Positions 22,215 to 34,652 of a stretch of DNA of 64,000 bases are shown piece by piece. The translations under genes were made by a program, and so were the position numbers. Source of the stretch: Cryptomeria japonica (taxonomy: Eukaryota; Streptophyta; Pinopsida; Cupressales; Cupressaceae); NCBI RefSeq assembly GCF_030272615.1, contig NW_026729194.1, positions 62,001 through 126,000 on the forward strand. Reading direction: 5' to 3'. Under the pieces are notes generated by a model. It was not told the DNA's origin and did not search any database. It saw only the letters and a program-made list of their open reading frames with translations. Within the stretch, counting starts at the first letter, position 1. Each line of letters starts with the position of its first letter.

Positions 22215-23289
22215 TAAAAGTCAACTCAGGTTGGTAAGTAGGGCGAGTCAACAGGGTTGTGAGAGGGGACGAAAATAGGGATGAGGGGCTCGGAGGCCAA
22301 GGGTGTACGATTGGGCACGAGAGGGTTAGCAACAATAGGAGAGGGACCGAGATTTGTGGACAACACGTCTTTAGGGATCTCAATAATAGGAGGGGGAGGT
22401 TGCATATTATTAACATTTTTAGGGTTTACAAAAGTTTCACCAAATTATGCATTTGCTTCCTACAACTGATAATTAGGCAATATTTGCAAATATGCCCTTC
22501 TTTTTTGCAGAGAAAACAAGCATTTAATCCTCCAAGTATTTCAATCGGGCAGATGAATGTGTCTCCATTAATATCTAGGTTTAAACATGGTGGAATGTCG
22601 ATTTCGAGCTTGATTGAGACAAGCATTCTTGCATCTAAGTTGGGCACCAATCTAGCAGATTCATCAACCCTAATGATTTTACCAAAAGGTGCCATTATTT
22701 GGGGAAGAAAATGCCACAAAAAGGGAGGGACATCCTTGAGGATGACCCATCTGGGAGAGGATAGTGTGAGGAATTCCTCATTAACTGCCTCTGGAGTCCA
22801 GGCTAGGACTCAAAAAGATGTATTTCCAACCATCCAGTACTGGTGTTTACGAGCTTCCAACTGGGCTTCATGCGTGTTGAAGAAAATGAGAAAGAGACCT
22901 CTCTGAACTTGTCTACAAAATGTAATTTTAAGCCCTAGTTTAAGATTCCATAAATTATGAAACCAGTCGTCTATGAATTTTCTAGGTGGGCATTTTTTAG
23001 CATTAACACAGGCAAAAAAGATAGCAGTGTCACTTAATCTATGTTTTTCTAAAATAATTTCATCCAACATTTCAGAGTTCGGAGAAATGTAGAAAGAGCC
23101 CGAGGAATTGCAAGGGAGCTTACCGTCTTGACTGGGTCCTTCACCTGTTGGAGTCTTCAGGAAGTGCGTCGTTGAGCGGACTCCATCTGTAGTCTAGGCA
23201 ATGGTCTCAACGAAGGACTTAGCTAGGGCTAGTAATGTCTATGGTGAGGGTTTAGGATTACTAATATCTCCGTCTGACTCCGGCTCCAT
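22215..23289 (-). pseudogene. LINE ORF1 protein (DUF4283 plus zinc knuckle), broken
   Basis: ATG at 23289 (minus) gives MEPESDGDISNPKPSP, then stops. The conserved part starts MLDEIILEKHRLSDTAIFFA (23070) and continues through WNLKLGLKITFCRQVQRGLF, the block DVPPFLW, VDESARLVPNLDARM and a zinc knuckle CFLCKKEGHICKYC (CX2CX4HX4C, 22477-22518). A proline/serine-rich tail follows to about 22215. Stops occur at least near 23240, 23190 and 22808. ORF1 proteins of plant LINEs bind their RNA in the transposition particle; this copy is dead. Confidence 0.75.
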
Positions 23290-23833
23290 TGGAAACCAAG
23301 GTTAGATCCACACGGGGGAGGGCCAGTGGGTGAAGTTAATCGCAATAAATATTTGCAGAGCAGAATAAATGAAAACACGAAATGCAAATAGCAAGTTGGT
23401 GAAGAAGGATATGCAAACTAAGTGGAGGAGATTAACTCCTCCATGTAGACGTCATGGATGTCGCGTCTGCCCCTGCGAGCCTTGATCCGGCTTCCACCCT
23501 CAGCGCTTTGATTTTCTCACAGAAATAGTTCTCAGAAATCTGGTGGTGTTCGAAGCTTCTGCGACTCCTGGTGCTTTGATTTTCACTCGGAGGAGCATTG
23601 GATCGGTTGTAGCATCTTCGGTTTCAAGCCTTGCCTCCACAGGGAACTGCAACTTCTCACCTTCCAGGGCCTATCAAAAATATTTTTGCGCACCTCCCGC
23701 ACTCTGGGTCATCCCTTGCGTTTCTTTTCCTATCACTTTCGTATTATTCTTTTTGTTTGCTAGTAGACCCGATCCTTTCTCTTTCTTCTTTTTGCGGAGT
23801 CTAGAGTGGTTATCTTCATATTTTTTTTCTCTG

Positions 23834-23879
23834 ATTTATAATATTAAAATTTATTCAATGTATAATAACACACTATAAT
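23834..23879. repeat. Direct repeat flanking the LINE, right copy
   Basis: Partner of 21808-21853. Confidence 0.55.
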
Positions 23880-24009
23880 ATAATTATGCTTAGAAGTAAC
23901 ACTACACTAGTACCCCCAAAAAAAACCTAAGATATTTTGGAGGAAAATAGATGGCCTCATTTATCCTTAATTGTATCATTTGCCACTACAAAATCCCTAT
24001 ATTCATTAG

Positions 24010-24690
24010 CATTGATAATGGATGACCTTTTAAGAATCGGGATGTAAAAAAACTCCATGGAAAGTTCCAAATCCAATGCTGTTTCTCCACATGTTACTAC
24101 CCGCAAGGCAATGACCAGGCTGAGGCTTCCAACAAAAAAATCTTGAAGATATTAAAGAAGACACTCAATTAAGTTGTTTGTGATTGGTATGTCTAGTTGA
24201 ACCTTGCTTTATGGGCCTATCAAACAAATATCTGAACACCCACTAGTGCAACACCCTACTCCCTTGTTTATGGATCTGAATCCATCTTTCCCATTGAGGT
24301 TGACATGCCATCTTTAAGATTTCAACTAAAGGGATTGATACCCACTAAGGCTTATCGTGTTTCTAGGTTGTAGGAACTTGAGTTGTTGTATGAGCAGTGA
24401 CAAAAGGCTTTCAATGATCTAAAGGCTTATCATCAATGTATGTCTAGGAACTATAATCATAGAGTCAAGCCTTGTGTCTTTTAGGTTGGTTATCTTATGC
24501 TCAAAGAGAACCCCCAAAATCAACAAGATCAAGAAAAGAAGGGAAAATTTGAGCCCAACTAGTTAGGTCCCTATGTTATTATGGTTGCTTATGGTTCAGG
24601 GGCCTATCAACTATTTACACATGAAGATGAGTTGCCAGATGACCCAATCAATAGTATGCATCATCATAATTTTTATACTTAAGCCTTTCT
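24010..24690 (+). pseudogene. Ty3/gypsy integrase C-terminal half, broken
   Basis: The plus-strand frame gives YYPQGNDQAEASNKKILKIL (about 24095-24155), then LNLALWAYQTNI, TPTSATPYSLVYGSESIFPI, EVDMPSLRFQLKGLIP and, near the end, GPYVIMVAYGSGAYQLFT and DDPINSMHHHNFY. This is the end of the integrase catalytic core and the DNA-binding tail found in plant Ty3/gypsy polyproteins. There are about eight in-frame stops. Neither the upstream pol domains nor flanking LTRs were recognised. Confidence 0.85.
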
Positions 24691-25844
24691 ACAAACCTAA
24701 GGCAAGGGGCAAAATTACCAAAAAACAAAAAAATATAGAAAAATATAAAAAATACAGAAAAAAAATCAAGTACAAACAAATCATATCATCAGAAAAAGTG
24801 CAATAAAAGAAAGTAGTGAAAACTTGGTGACAAGCGCTACTTGTGATAAATCAACCCTTCTATCTATTTGGATTATAGGTTCTCATCCATAACCGTAGTT
24901 ATTATAAATACCCATAATAAAATCTCTTCAATAGCCATTTTTCTATTTATATACTTGTACCTATTCATAATAATGATAATCCTACTCATATCTTATCCAT
25001 AGCCTATCCATTTCCCAATGTGTATATCCTACCAATAAAATCCTACCATGCCTTGTGAGCTAGTGTCTCCATGCACCTATCTTATCCATTCCATAATAAA
25101 CTCTCATCCACCTATCCACATTTCTTACATCCATAATAAATCAATCATTTGTAGACCAAAGGAAAACCCTTGACGTGGTTACAAAATGGAATCTTGAATG
25201 TCACACTTAAGAGGATAAAAATTTAGATTTTGATATATATTATTAGACAACAAGCGTCATAATAGCGAGATTTACAACAAAATAGTGACATGAATCATTG
25301 AACATTGACATGGAACAAAAAAATGACTATTTACATTAGAAACACCAAACATGGATGATCATATTTGTTTAAATAAGAAAACATATCTATGGCATAGAAG
25401 GTTCAATGTTTGTGTTTTTTTTTTCTTTTTTGTTTGTTGATGCAAGGGATACTTAGGTCGTCTTGGTCTCATTATACCTCGACGCTTAGATTAACTTGCT
25501 AAATCAAAATCCATGTAAGAAACTCAAGTCATACTAGTTTAATTATACCTAGGTGCTTGTATTTTCTTATAATATTTTTAAAAGCTCAATGGTGGAAAAG
25601 TGCTATCATAATATGCTTAAAAAGATGATTATTTAAGCATTTAGATAGAAATTGTATTTCATTATTATCCATTATTGAAATTTCATTGAACATCATTCAT
25701 AAGGCTATTCTTTCATCATGTTATATGATCAATGGTTGTTATGTGAATTAATTGATTGAGTATTCTTGGACAAACTAAAGAAAAATTGCATCATTTTCAT
25801 CATTTAGATTCATTCATATTTATCCATTTTTTTAATTTTTTTTT
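24691..25844. other. No gene; possible LTR-derived spacer
   Basis: After the integrase the sequence is AT-rich with CCATAATAAA-type words and a long T run near 25416. No LTR ends could be fixed. Confidence 0.35.
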
Positions 25845-25990
25845 AAAACCCAGTGGTATCCCCGCAACCCAGCCCAGCGTCTCCCCTCGCCTTACCTTGG
25901 TCTTATGGATGCCAAGTTGGGGTTAAAGGAAAGGCGAGTTGAGCCGAGACTAGTCCATTGGACGTGCGGAGGCCACCCGCAAGCCCCAAA
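25845..25990. other. GC-rich island with inverted repeat
   Basis: About 145 bp is clearly richer in G and C than its surroundings. It holds CTCGCCTT near 25885 and its complement AAGGCGAG near 25931, so a short stem-loop is possible. It does not encode an evident protein or tRNA. Confidence 0.5.
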
Positions 25991-26386
25991 TACCAACATG
26001 ATAGATTTATCCATTGTTAATATCATCAAATTATCATGTACATAATCATAATTAAAATGTATATATAACATTATAGATATATCCATCATGTATCCATTTT
26101 ATCAGCCATCAAATAATTTTTCATATCCATACATTAATATATCATTTAGATATTCCATATGTATATAGCATCAATAAGTCACATCGTACATTATTCATCA
26201 ATAAGAATATCATAACCATTACATTTCTAAAAACATCATCACATACATAAGCATCTGAATAGAACATTAAATAGACATCATTTCACATTATAAAACATCA
26301 TAGGCATGAATAGGAATCATTATAAGCATGTAACTACAGAAATACTAAGAATTCATTATGCATATAGTCAATTAGAGTACATCATT
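25991..26386. repeat. ATCAT-rich low-complexity tract
   Basis: The words CATCAT, ATCATA and CATAA recur irregularly. No gene is present. The tract merges into the tandem units that follow. Confidence 0.6.
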
Positions 26387-28470
26387 ATAGATTAAAATTA
26401 TCAACATCATATGACATCATGAGTAGGATAATTATTATAGATGAGCATATAGGAAATCAAAACATCATACCATCATAAATCATCATATTAGTGTCCATAA
26501 TCATGGTAGAATAAAATGCCATCATCTAGATCATCATAAACATCATCATAAGTATCATCATAGTAATCATCATAAAACATATGAATGGAAAAATCAAATA
26601 AAAACACATATAGGGTCCAATATCCATCTGCATATCATCATTAAATCATAAAAATATCCAAGTATACAATGATATCAAAATCAGAAATGTCTAGTCAGAT
26701 ATAGTACATCAAAATCACAATCAAGACTCAAATCAAGTGGCACTACCTCAAGAAGGTGTGGGTTTAGGTTGATCAACTCCACTCACCCCTCTTGCTCCAG
26801 ATGGCCCTCCTCCTAGATCACCTTGAGGAGGTCCCATAATCCCTATGTTAGACTTGTGTGAATATTGTCAGTTTTGTCATTGATGTCAAACCAATTATTC
26901 AGTTTGGTCTGAATGGTGTATGAAAATTGTATGTGCAGATGATGTATGCAGATTTGGTATTATTGGGATATAGTGCAGGAAAGTGTAGATGATCTGTTGG
27001 AGTCACTTTCGAAAGACCTTCATATTTTGATTTATGCTTTTGTGGTCTCAGTATTTGTTATTTGTTTCAGAATTAGCTATTTCAACATAGATAAAAATTA
27101 TCAACATCATACGACATCATGAGTAGGATAATTATTATAGATGAGCATATAGGAAATCATAACATCATAAATCATCATATTAGTGTCCATAATCATGGTA
27201 GAATAAAATGCCATCATCTTGATCATCATAAACATCATCATAAATATCATCATAGGAATCATCATAAAACATATGATTGGAAAAATCAAATAAAAACACA
27301 TGTAGGGTCCAATCTCCATCTGCATATCATCATTAAATCATAAAAATGTCCAAGTATACAATGATATCAAAATCAGAAATGTCTAGTCAGATATAGTACA
27401 TCAAAATCACAATCAAGACTCAAATCAAGTGGCACTACCTCAAGAAGGTGTGGGTTTAGGTTGATCAACTCCACTCACCCCTCTTGCTCCAGATGGCCCT
27501 CCTCCTAGATCACCTTGAGGAGGTCCCATAATCCCTATGTTAGACTTGTGTGAATATTGTCAGTTTTGTCATTGATGTCAAACCAATTATTCAGTTTGGT
27601 CTGAATGGTGTATGAAAATTGTATGTGCAGATGATGTATGCAGATTTGGTATTATTGGGATATAGTGCAGGAAAGTGTAGATGATCTGTTGGAGTCACTT
27701 TCGAAAGACCTTCATATTTTGATTTATGCTTTTGTGGTCTCAGTATTTGTTATTTGTTTCAGAATTAGCTATTTCAACATAGATAAAAATTATCAACATC
27801 ATACGACATCATGAGTAGGATAATTATTATAGATGAGCATATAGGAAATCATAACATCATAAATCATCATATTAGTGTCCATAATCATGGTAGAATAAAA
27901 TTCCATCATCTTGATCATCATAAACATCATCATAAATATCATCATAGGAATCATCATAAAACATATGATTGGAAAAATCAAATAAAAACACATGTAGGGT
28001 CCAATCTCCATCTGCATATCATCATTAAATCATAAAAATGTCCAAGTATACAATGATATCAAAATCATAAATGTCTAGTCAAATATAGTACATCAGAATC
28101 ACAATCAAGTCTCAAATCAAGTGACACTACCTCAAGAAGGTGCGGGTTTAGGTTGATCAACTCCACTCGCCCCTCCTGCTCTAGATGGCCCTCTAGCTAG
28201 ATCACCTTGAGGAGGTCTCATAATCCCTATGTTAGACTTGTGTGAATATTGTCAGTTTTGTCATTGATGTCAAACTAGTTATTTAGTTTGGTCCGAATGG
28301 TGTATGAAAATGGTATGTGGAGATGATGTATGCAGTTTTGGTATTATTGGGATATAGTGCAGGAAAGTGTAGATGATCTATTGGAGTCACTTTCAAAAGA
28401 CCTTCATCTTTTGATTTATGCTTATTGTGGTCTTAATATCTGTTATTTGTTTTGGTATTAGCTATTTCAG
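26387..28470 (+). repeat. Three tandem units of 692-700 bp
   Basis: The units start at about 26387, 27087 and 27779. Unit 2 and most of unit 3 are nearly identical at an offset of exactly 692; unit 1 has a small insertion (ACCATCAT-like). Each unit has a low-complexity first half and a second half whose last 240 bp begin TGTTAGACTTGTGTG (26846, 27538, 28230). That sequence is the apparent 5' end of the copia-like LTR that is complete only after unit 3. Confidence 0.9.
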
Positions 28471-29430
28471 TTATTACAATTGTATCTTTCATGTTTTGTG
28501 GTTAGGTATCTATGGTATGTGTAGTACTTGTGTTTTTTTATTTTGGAGTTGCTAGGCCTAGATCTTTGTGGTTTTGGGTCAATATTTATTGGTCTGATTG
28601 ACCCCTCTTTTATTCTGGTAATTAAGGTATATTCATTGGTTAATGAATTGTGTAAAGCAAGCATTTAGATATCTTGCATAGGCTAACTCAATTATCATAT
28701 TTTTGGTTAAGGCTTTATTGGATAACGTGTTGATCTGAGCAGCATATTACTTGTTCTTGGTGGACATATTATCCTGACATGTAAGGTTTTTTCTACATAT
28801 ATAGAACTGTATGAATGCATGGATGAGTAATAAGATATGAGTGGTAAGTAGTATATGAAGTGCGAGTTATAGACAACCAAGTCGTTGGAGTAGAATCAGA
28901 GTGCATAACAGTGTTGTAGTAATCCTTCACCAGATCTGCTATAGGTGTTTGTGGATAGTAGTCGAAAGATATTTTACAAGATCTTCTATAGTTTTTTCGT
29001 TTTGCGATCTAAGCTTAACAGGGAACTTATTTCATGCAATTGGAGATGCAACTTTCTTTAGTTCATTTATTATTTTTGCAATGAGCATTCTGATAGTAAG
29101 TCGGCTTTGTAATCTTGCAGTGAGCATTTTGATAGTGAGCCAACCGACAATGAGCCACCCATTTTATAAACACCATATAACTAGTTATATTATCCTGAGA
29201 GTTAACACTCTGTGATTTTTCCCATTTGGATTTTCCACATATAAAATATAGTGTTCCATTTGTGGTTGTGTTTTCATATTTATTCTACATTTGTTGTGTT
29301 ATGTTTTATTTGCTTAATTGGTGGTATTTGGTACATTTTAAAAAGGTCTTAATTTTTGGAGAAATTTTTTAATTGGTGAGAATACTGATCCCCGTCCCAC
29401 TCTGTCTCAATATTTTGGTCCTTTCAACTA
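28230..29430 (+). repeat. Copia-like 5' LTR
   Basis: It begins TGTTAGACTTGTGTG and contains CATTGATGTCAAA, a word common near LTR starts of plant copia elements. It holds a TATA-like TATAAAA at 29240-29246 and ends shortly before a primer-binding site and gag. The exact end is uncertain. No matching 3' LTR is seen downstream. Confidence 0.6.
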
Positions 29431-29440
29431 ATCCAATAAT

Positions 29441-29452
29441 TGGTATAAGATC
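29441..29452 (+). promoter_or_regulatory. Primer-binding site, degenerate
   Basis: TGGTATAAGATC differs at two positions from the tRNA-Met site TGGTATCAGAGC and lies between the LTR and the gag start. Confidence 0.6.
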
Positions 29453-29508
29453 CTTGGTCCCTTTCTTGAAGGCTTAAACTCTTGAGGGAGATCCTTGTTA
29501 GTTAAATC

Positions 29509-30425
29509 ATGGCACCTATGTGTATGACAAGAAAATTTTAGTTTGATGAAGACTTGTAGATAGCTCTTGAAGATCCTCAAATTGTTCAATCATAGAATGA
29601 GGAGTTGAAAGCAAATGTGAAAGTAGTAAATGAATGTGTGTGCGGAAGATAACAAAGAAAAACCAAAAATTCAAGCTAAGGCATATGAAAGTTAACAATC
29701 AGTTGAAGTAGGCGAATGAGAGTGTTCAAGATCGAATGCAAAATATTGAGGAGAAAAATAAGATAGAGAAAACCATGGAAGAATAAATCAAGCTAAAGAC
29801 TAAAGAATGTGAGAAGCTAGAGGAAGAAGTGAAGAAGCTAAAGTCGGAGAATAAGGTTCTTGATAGTAGTAAGCTTTTGGAAGAATTAAAAAAAATCCAA
29901 AAAGCTCATTTGGATAGGACTGGACTTGGATTTCAATCTGGGGAATGTTCAAATTAGGTTGACAAAGACAAAGGTAAAGAGGTTAAGACAAAAGTAGAGA
30001 AGAAATCAAAAGATGTAAGCAAGATCCAAAACCAGAGTACTAATGGAAAAAAGTCATGGGTTCGTCAATCGAATGCACAAAGGTACCCATCATTTAACAA
30101 CTATTATTTTTAATGCAATAAATTTGTTCGTAAGGCTACAAGCTATAGAAGTATTCAGTGTTATAACTGCAAGAGGTTTGGTCATAAAGAAAATCACTAT
30201 AAAAATCATAATCCAGCTAGAGAAAACTAATTTCATGGATATTGTCATATATGAAATGGTTACGGTCAAAAAGATAATCAGTGCAGATCAAGAACTGTTC
30301 TGGAAAAATTCCTTAAATAAGAACATTAGTTGTTACAAGTGCAAGCAATGTAGACACTATGCTAATAAGGGAAAAAATGGAAATATGGAGAGATTTGCTA
30401 AGAAAAATATAATGAAGGATATTTA
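29509..30425 (+). pseudogene. Copia-type gag with coiled coil and three zinc knuckles, broken
   Basis: From ATG at 29509 the sequence gives a short N terminus, then a long Lys/Glu-rich heptad stretch (about 29690-29910, for example KKLKSENKVLDSSKLLEELK) that is probably coiled coil. Three decayed CCHC knuckles follow: one around 30095-30150, CYNCKRFGHKENHY near 30158-30200 and CYKCKQCRHYANKG near 30330-30375. In each the last Cys is replaced. Several stops (for example after ECSN near 29956) break it. No protease or pol follows before the next repeat at 30721. Confidence 0.65.
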
Positions 30426-30720
30426 ATCAAAGAAAAAGGAATTTTTGTTTTGAAGAAAGAATGAAGTGGGTAATGAAAGCAAGTATAGTGTATCAGAATC
30501 TAGTGCAAGCACCTCTTCCTTTGGTGTCTAAGCACATTGCTTCAGCTCAAAGGGAAAATTTGAAAGAAAAATTTGGGAAAATATCCCAAATTTGCTAAAC
30601 CATGAGACTACCATATTTTATAATCTCTTTTGGAATAGAACATTCTAAATTGGGTGTCTCATTCCCAAATAGGCATGTGTCCTTAGGGACACATTTCATT
30701 TACTTACATGACACATTCCC
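30426..30720. other. No gene; spacer
   Basis: It includes GTGTCC/GGACAC inverted words near 30670-30690 and may belong to the repeat beginning at 30721. Confidence 0.35.
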
Positions 30721-31395
30721 TTCTTAGGGACACTTATCTTCCTCTCATCCCTCTCCAGCTCTCCCTTTAGCCTATTTACATCTCCCATTTTCCTTCCTTA
30801 TTCTTCCACTTTTCATTTTCATACCTCCATAATGCATAATTGTTCATCCATTTCCATTTTCATAACCTCATATTGCAAAAATATTTTCTCATCTTTTACT
30901 CATCCACATGCATTTAGCATAGCATTTTAAATCACATCTTTCTTAGTTTCCATCTTGCATTCACTACCATGGAGCAAAATCGGGTATCTACCATTCAACG
31001 GGAACACATCAAATCAAGGGACAATCAAATCAAAGGATAAATCTAGAGTTCTCATTTTAATTTCTATTAGGTTGTTTATCTAATTTTCCCTCTTAATCGT
31101 CCTAGTCTTGAGTGTTTGAATGGATTTTGTGTAGTTAGATTGTTAAATAGCTTTAATTTCATTTGCACATTTTCACTCAGACAATTTTATTTTAATAATA
31201 AAAAATATTTTTTCTTATCAAATAAGTTTTAAAAGATATTTATTTAATTTTAAATTTTCCTACATTTCGTTGTGAGATCGTTTATTTCTTTATTGGTAGA
31301 TATTCTAGGAATTCATGGCAGTGGAGTGCAGTGTGTGGCATTTACAATGCAGACCTACAATGCAAGATCTAGAAAGTTGTGAGATAAAGGTACAT
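30721..31395. repeat. Dispersed repeat D, copy 1
   Basis: It matches 50943-51605 from TTCCTCTCATCCCTCTCC to GTGAGATAAAGGTACAT with modest divergence. It is probably an LTR or LTR-plus-leader of an unidentified element, but its ends could not be fixed. Confidence 0.7.
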
Positions 31396-32379
31396 CACTA
31401 CAAAATAAGTTTGGATAATATATCTTTATAAGATTGGACATATCAGATAGAAATAAATTAAGTATATTTTTGAAAAAAAAAAGCAATTTTCTACTGTTTG
31501 TGTGCAATGTGAACCAATAAAAACAAAGAAAAATGATTTTTATAATTATTTAATTTAAAAAATTGATTAAGAATATAGAATAATTTTAAAATTTTGTAAT
31601 TCTATATGATGATTGGATAAATAAGTGGAAACAATTCAATGCAAAACCCTTCATAATAAGACACACCTAGATTTACATTGAGTGATCCTAAAGTATTTAA
31701 AAAATCTTTCGTTTGCTAGGTAGTCTATCCCACACTTCCATATAATGTGTAAGCTTAAATATAATACTTAAGATTTTAAGTACTTATCAGTATAATAAAC
31801 CAGGAAAAAGCATTATGGCATTAATAAGGGTAAATCCCATTTTTAACATAGGTGTCTTTAATAAAGTTGAACCTAAGGTTGTTCAAATATCATAGTAAAA
31901 GATATTAAGGAACTTGCGTACCTTTCAAATTGAATGAGGAATTAAAGGAGGTAAAATGAATGGTGGAAAAATAGGCACTAAGACAAGTTGACCCCTTTAA
32001 AAAAAACGCTCCTCGACTCTTCTCCTTCTAAGGGAACACTTTGATATTAATTATTTTTGAAAGAAATCAATCCTCGTATCTAGATAGAGAATTATCATAC
32101 AATATAGAAATTTCTATTATATTATTGGTAATTTTATTCCACAACATTTAAGACAATTAAATTTATAATTAAGATTTATTCTGGAGAAATTTATTTTTAT
32201 GTTTATATAGATCAGCACCACACAATATAAAAATTTGTAATATTATTTTTCAAAACTATAGGGTGTACACCATCTACTATAAAAATTAAGGAAGGGCAAA
32301 CATTTATTTATAAATAATATTTTAGATTGTTAAGTTCAAAGACATAATTGATTACACAATTTTACCTAGAGATTCATTA
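31396..32379. other. No gene; AT-rich spacer
   Basis: No frame, repeat or RNA gene is recognised here. Confidence 0.5.
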
Positions 32380-33690
32380 TTATACCTCCCTCTCTTTTTC
32401 CTTTAAAGAAATCAATGTGAACTTATGCCCATCATTTTGAATAGTAAGTAGCATTCTTCTACAGTCATGAATAGCTCCTCTATCATAATGCCAAGGCTTT
32501 CCCAACAAGACATGACAGACACTCATAGATACAATATCACATAGAAATTCATCTCTAAAAGCCCTAATGTTGAAACTTACCAAACACTTTTCCTTTACCT
32601 CTATCTTTTGATCATCTTGTAGCCAACTCACCTCATAAGGAAAAGGATTCTTAAGCCTCTTCAATCCAAGCTTCACAACCATCTTCTCATATACTAAATT
32701 ATCAATACTCCCACTATTTACAATGACCTTGCATCACTTACCACCTAATTTGCATACAGTCCAGAAAATACTCTTCCTCTGAGTAGATCCGGTATCCTTT
32801 CTTCTGAACATAATGGATTCTCCTTGCTCTAGTGCAAAGTCAAATCTGGTACCATCTGGTTCCTCACTTGCCACACAACTTCTTGACATTCCTTGCTTAC
32901 ATTTATAGAATCTATGTCTGGTTTCTCCACACTTGAAACATTTGCCAGGAAATTATCTACCGGTACTGCTGATACCTTTCCTTGGTGTCTTTTATTCCAG
33001 TTCTTTGCTCCACTTAGGTTTTGACTCCTCTTCTTCAACGGGTTTCTTCATACTGTTAAGCTTCTTCAACTATGGAAACCTTCAACATACTCATCTCATC
33101 TCAATGTTAAAAGCAAGTTCATTGATGTACCTCACCACCTTTTCTCTATCGATCTCTCTATGTCCAGATCTCATCACAACCTTGTATAATTCCTCAGTAT
33201 ATTCCTTCACAATCATGTTTCTCTGTTTTGGGTTCTACAACTTCTTGAACAATTCCAATTCATAGTCTCCCGGTATGAACTTGGTCTTCAATCTTGCAAC
33301 CATCTATCTCCACCGGGTGATCTTTAAATCATCATTCTCCACTCAAGGTATTCCTCCAACTCTCAGATCCAATCGATCAGATCCTCCGAGTTCAGCATTG
33401 TGAAAAATTTGGAAACCTCAACTTTATGAACTTTATGAACTTTACTTGCTTGTGCCACTGCTCTTAGGAATATTTCCTCTCTTTCATCTTCTAGTACTTT
33501 AGCTTCCTCAATCTCTTTGCTGACTTCGTCATATTCATCCTCAGAATCAGGGTTTCTCTCCAAACCATCCCAGGTATTTGAAATCTTATTCCTTAATTCA
33601 ATCTTGAAGTCTTCCCTCATTTTCTCCACCCTTTGGGGGCTTGTCCTCCTTGGTGGCATCTCTTCTTCCACTCCGTTGAACTGCCTCAAA
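32380..33690 (-). pseudogene. Gypsy-like gag-protease, copy A
   Basis: The minus strand starts MPPRRTSPQRVEKMREDF (about 33660), then an acidic stretch and the beginning of the gag domain ending LIDWI at 33363. Compared with copy B about 110 codons of the gag core are lost near 33330-33360. The zinc knuckle lies near 32920-32960 (KCGETRH). The protease-like part keeps SGSIDNLV and LLGKPWHYDRGAIHD, but the catalytic Asp position reads Asn (VNSGS). A 100-codon frame at 32380-32682 is the intact end. Confidence 0.75.
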
Positions 33691-33835
33691 CCAACAATCT
33701 GACTATTGGTTTCAATTGCCTGCCCTCAGTGACCTATTGAACACACACACAACCTGCCTCCAATCGGTGATCTATCCACCTCAAGGAATCTGTCAATGTT
33801 TACAAATAATTCTTCCACTAGCCAGTCCATAACTA

Positions 33836-33847
33836 GCTCTAATACCA
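33836..33847 (-). promoter_or_regulatory. Primer-binding site, copy A
   Basis: The minus strand reads TGGTATTAGAGC, one mismatch from the tRNA-Met site. Confidence 0.75.
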
Positions 33848-33849
33848 CT

Positions 33850-34652
33850 TGGTGTAGCCATAACTAGGAAAAACCCTCAAAAGAGTCAACCAACTTATGT
33901 AGCAAGAGAGACACAACAAACACAACAAGAAAATATAATAATTTCACATAAATAGATCATTTAAAGCCTTAGAGCTTCTGGCCATCATCCGTGTATCATC
34001 ATATTATCATCAAAGAACATTTGGTAATTAACCAGTTACATGCAGGCTTCAAGCTAGATACAATCCAATCGGGACTCTAAGAATCAACCAGATCACAACG
34101 TGCAAATATCAATCCTTATTCTAAGTTTTACTTTCTCTTCCCCCTAGAAATGGTACATAACATCATATTTATACTCACTGGAACATGAAACATTCACCAA
34201 TACAAGAAAATGAAACATGTAATTAGGTCAACCCTAAGAATTAGGTAAATCTTTCTAGAAAATAACAACCAAGTGATGTGGTTCAGTAGGAAGGTCGGCC
34301 ACACACCAAAGAGCATCGAACAAGGCCCAAGATTGTTCCACATGCCAAAAATCATGTCGGTAATGAAGAAAAACCAACGGGTAAGAACAAAAACTATCTC
34401 AGAACCCAGAAACACTCAATCAGAAGCCATATATATCTGGAAAAGAACCCAAATAAACTGAAAATATTGAATCAAGCACATGAAACCATCTAGAAAATAA
34501 AAAATAAGATCTGCCATGAAGTACAAGCAACTCTCGGTAGCAACCAGTAAGAACACAAAAAACTGCACAAAGAACTAAATAAGAACAAAATTGAAAGGAA
34601 ATATTTTTGGTTGATGCCAGATTGCTCATCGACCAAGGATGCTCCTGCATCA
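33850..34652 (-). repeat. 5' LTR of the gypsy-like element, copy A
   Basis: This 803-bp LTR starts TGGTGTAGCC and ends CTGCATCA on the plus strand. It matches 47454-48257 and 60139-60930. Confidence 0.8.

Larger units (their letters stand above)
21854..23833. mobile_element. Rearranged LINE (endonuclease and ORF1 in opposite orientation)
   Basis: An endonuclease fragment on the plus strand (21880-22210) abuts the 3' end of ORF1 on the minus strand (22215-23289), followed by a GC-rich leader (23290-23833). In an intact LINE both lie on the same strand in the order ORF1, endonuclease, reverse transcriptase. Reverse transcriptase and a poly(A) tail are missing. A near-45-bp direct repeat flanks the whole block, so it behaves as one inserted unit. 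Confidence 0.7.
32380..34652 (-). mobile_element. Gag-protease gypsy-like element, copy A (3' truncated)
   Basis: The minus-strand order is 5' LTR (33850-34652), primer-binding site (33836-33847), gag and protease remnants ending at 32380. The part after the protease and the 3' LTR seen in copies B (43504-48257) and C (56071-60930) are missing. The 5' LTR is followed by CTTTA (34653-34657) and the same flank as in B and C, so this is a truncated segmental copy of the same insertion. Confidence 0.75.

Noticed and set aside
27107-28035. His-rich (plus strand) and Met/Ile-rich (minus strand) frames of 72-74 codons in the tandem units
   Set aside because: They are translations of ATCAT-type low-complexity DNA on both strands, duplicated with the 692-bp unit. 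They have no domain, signal or start context.
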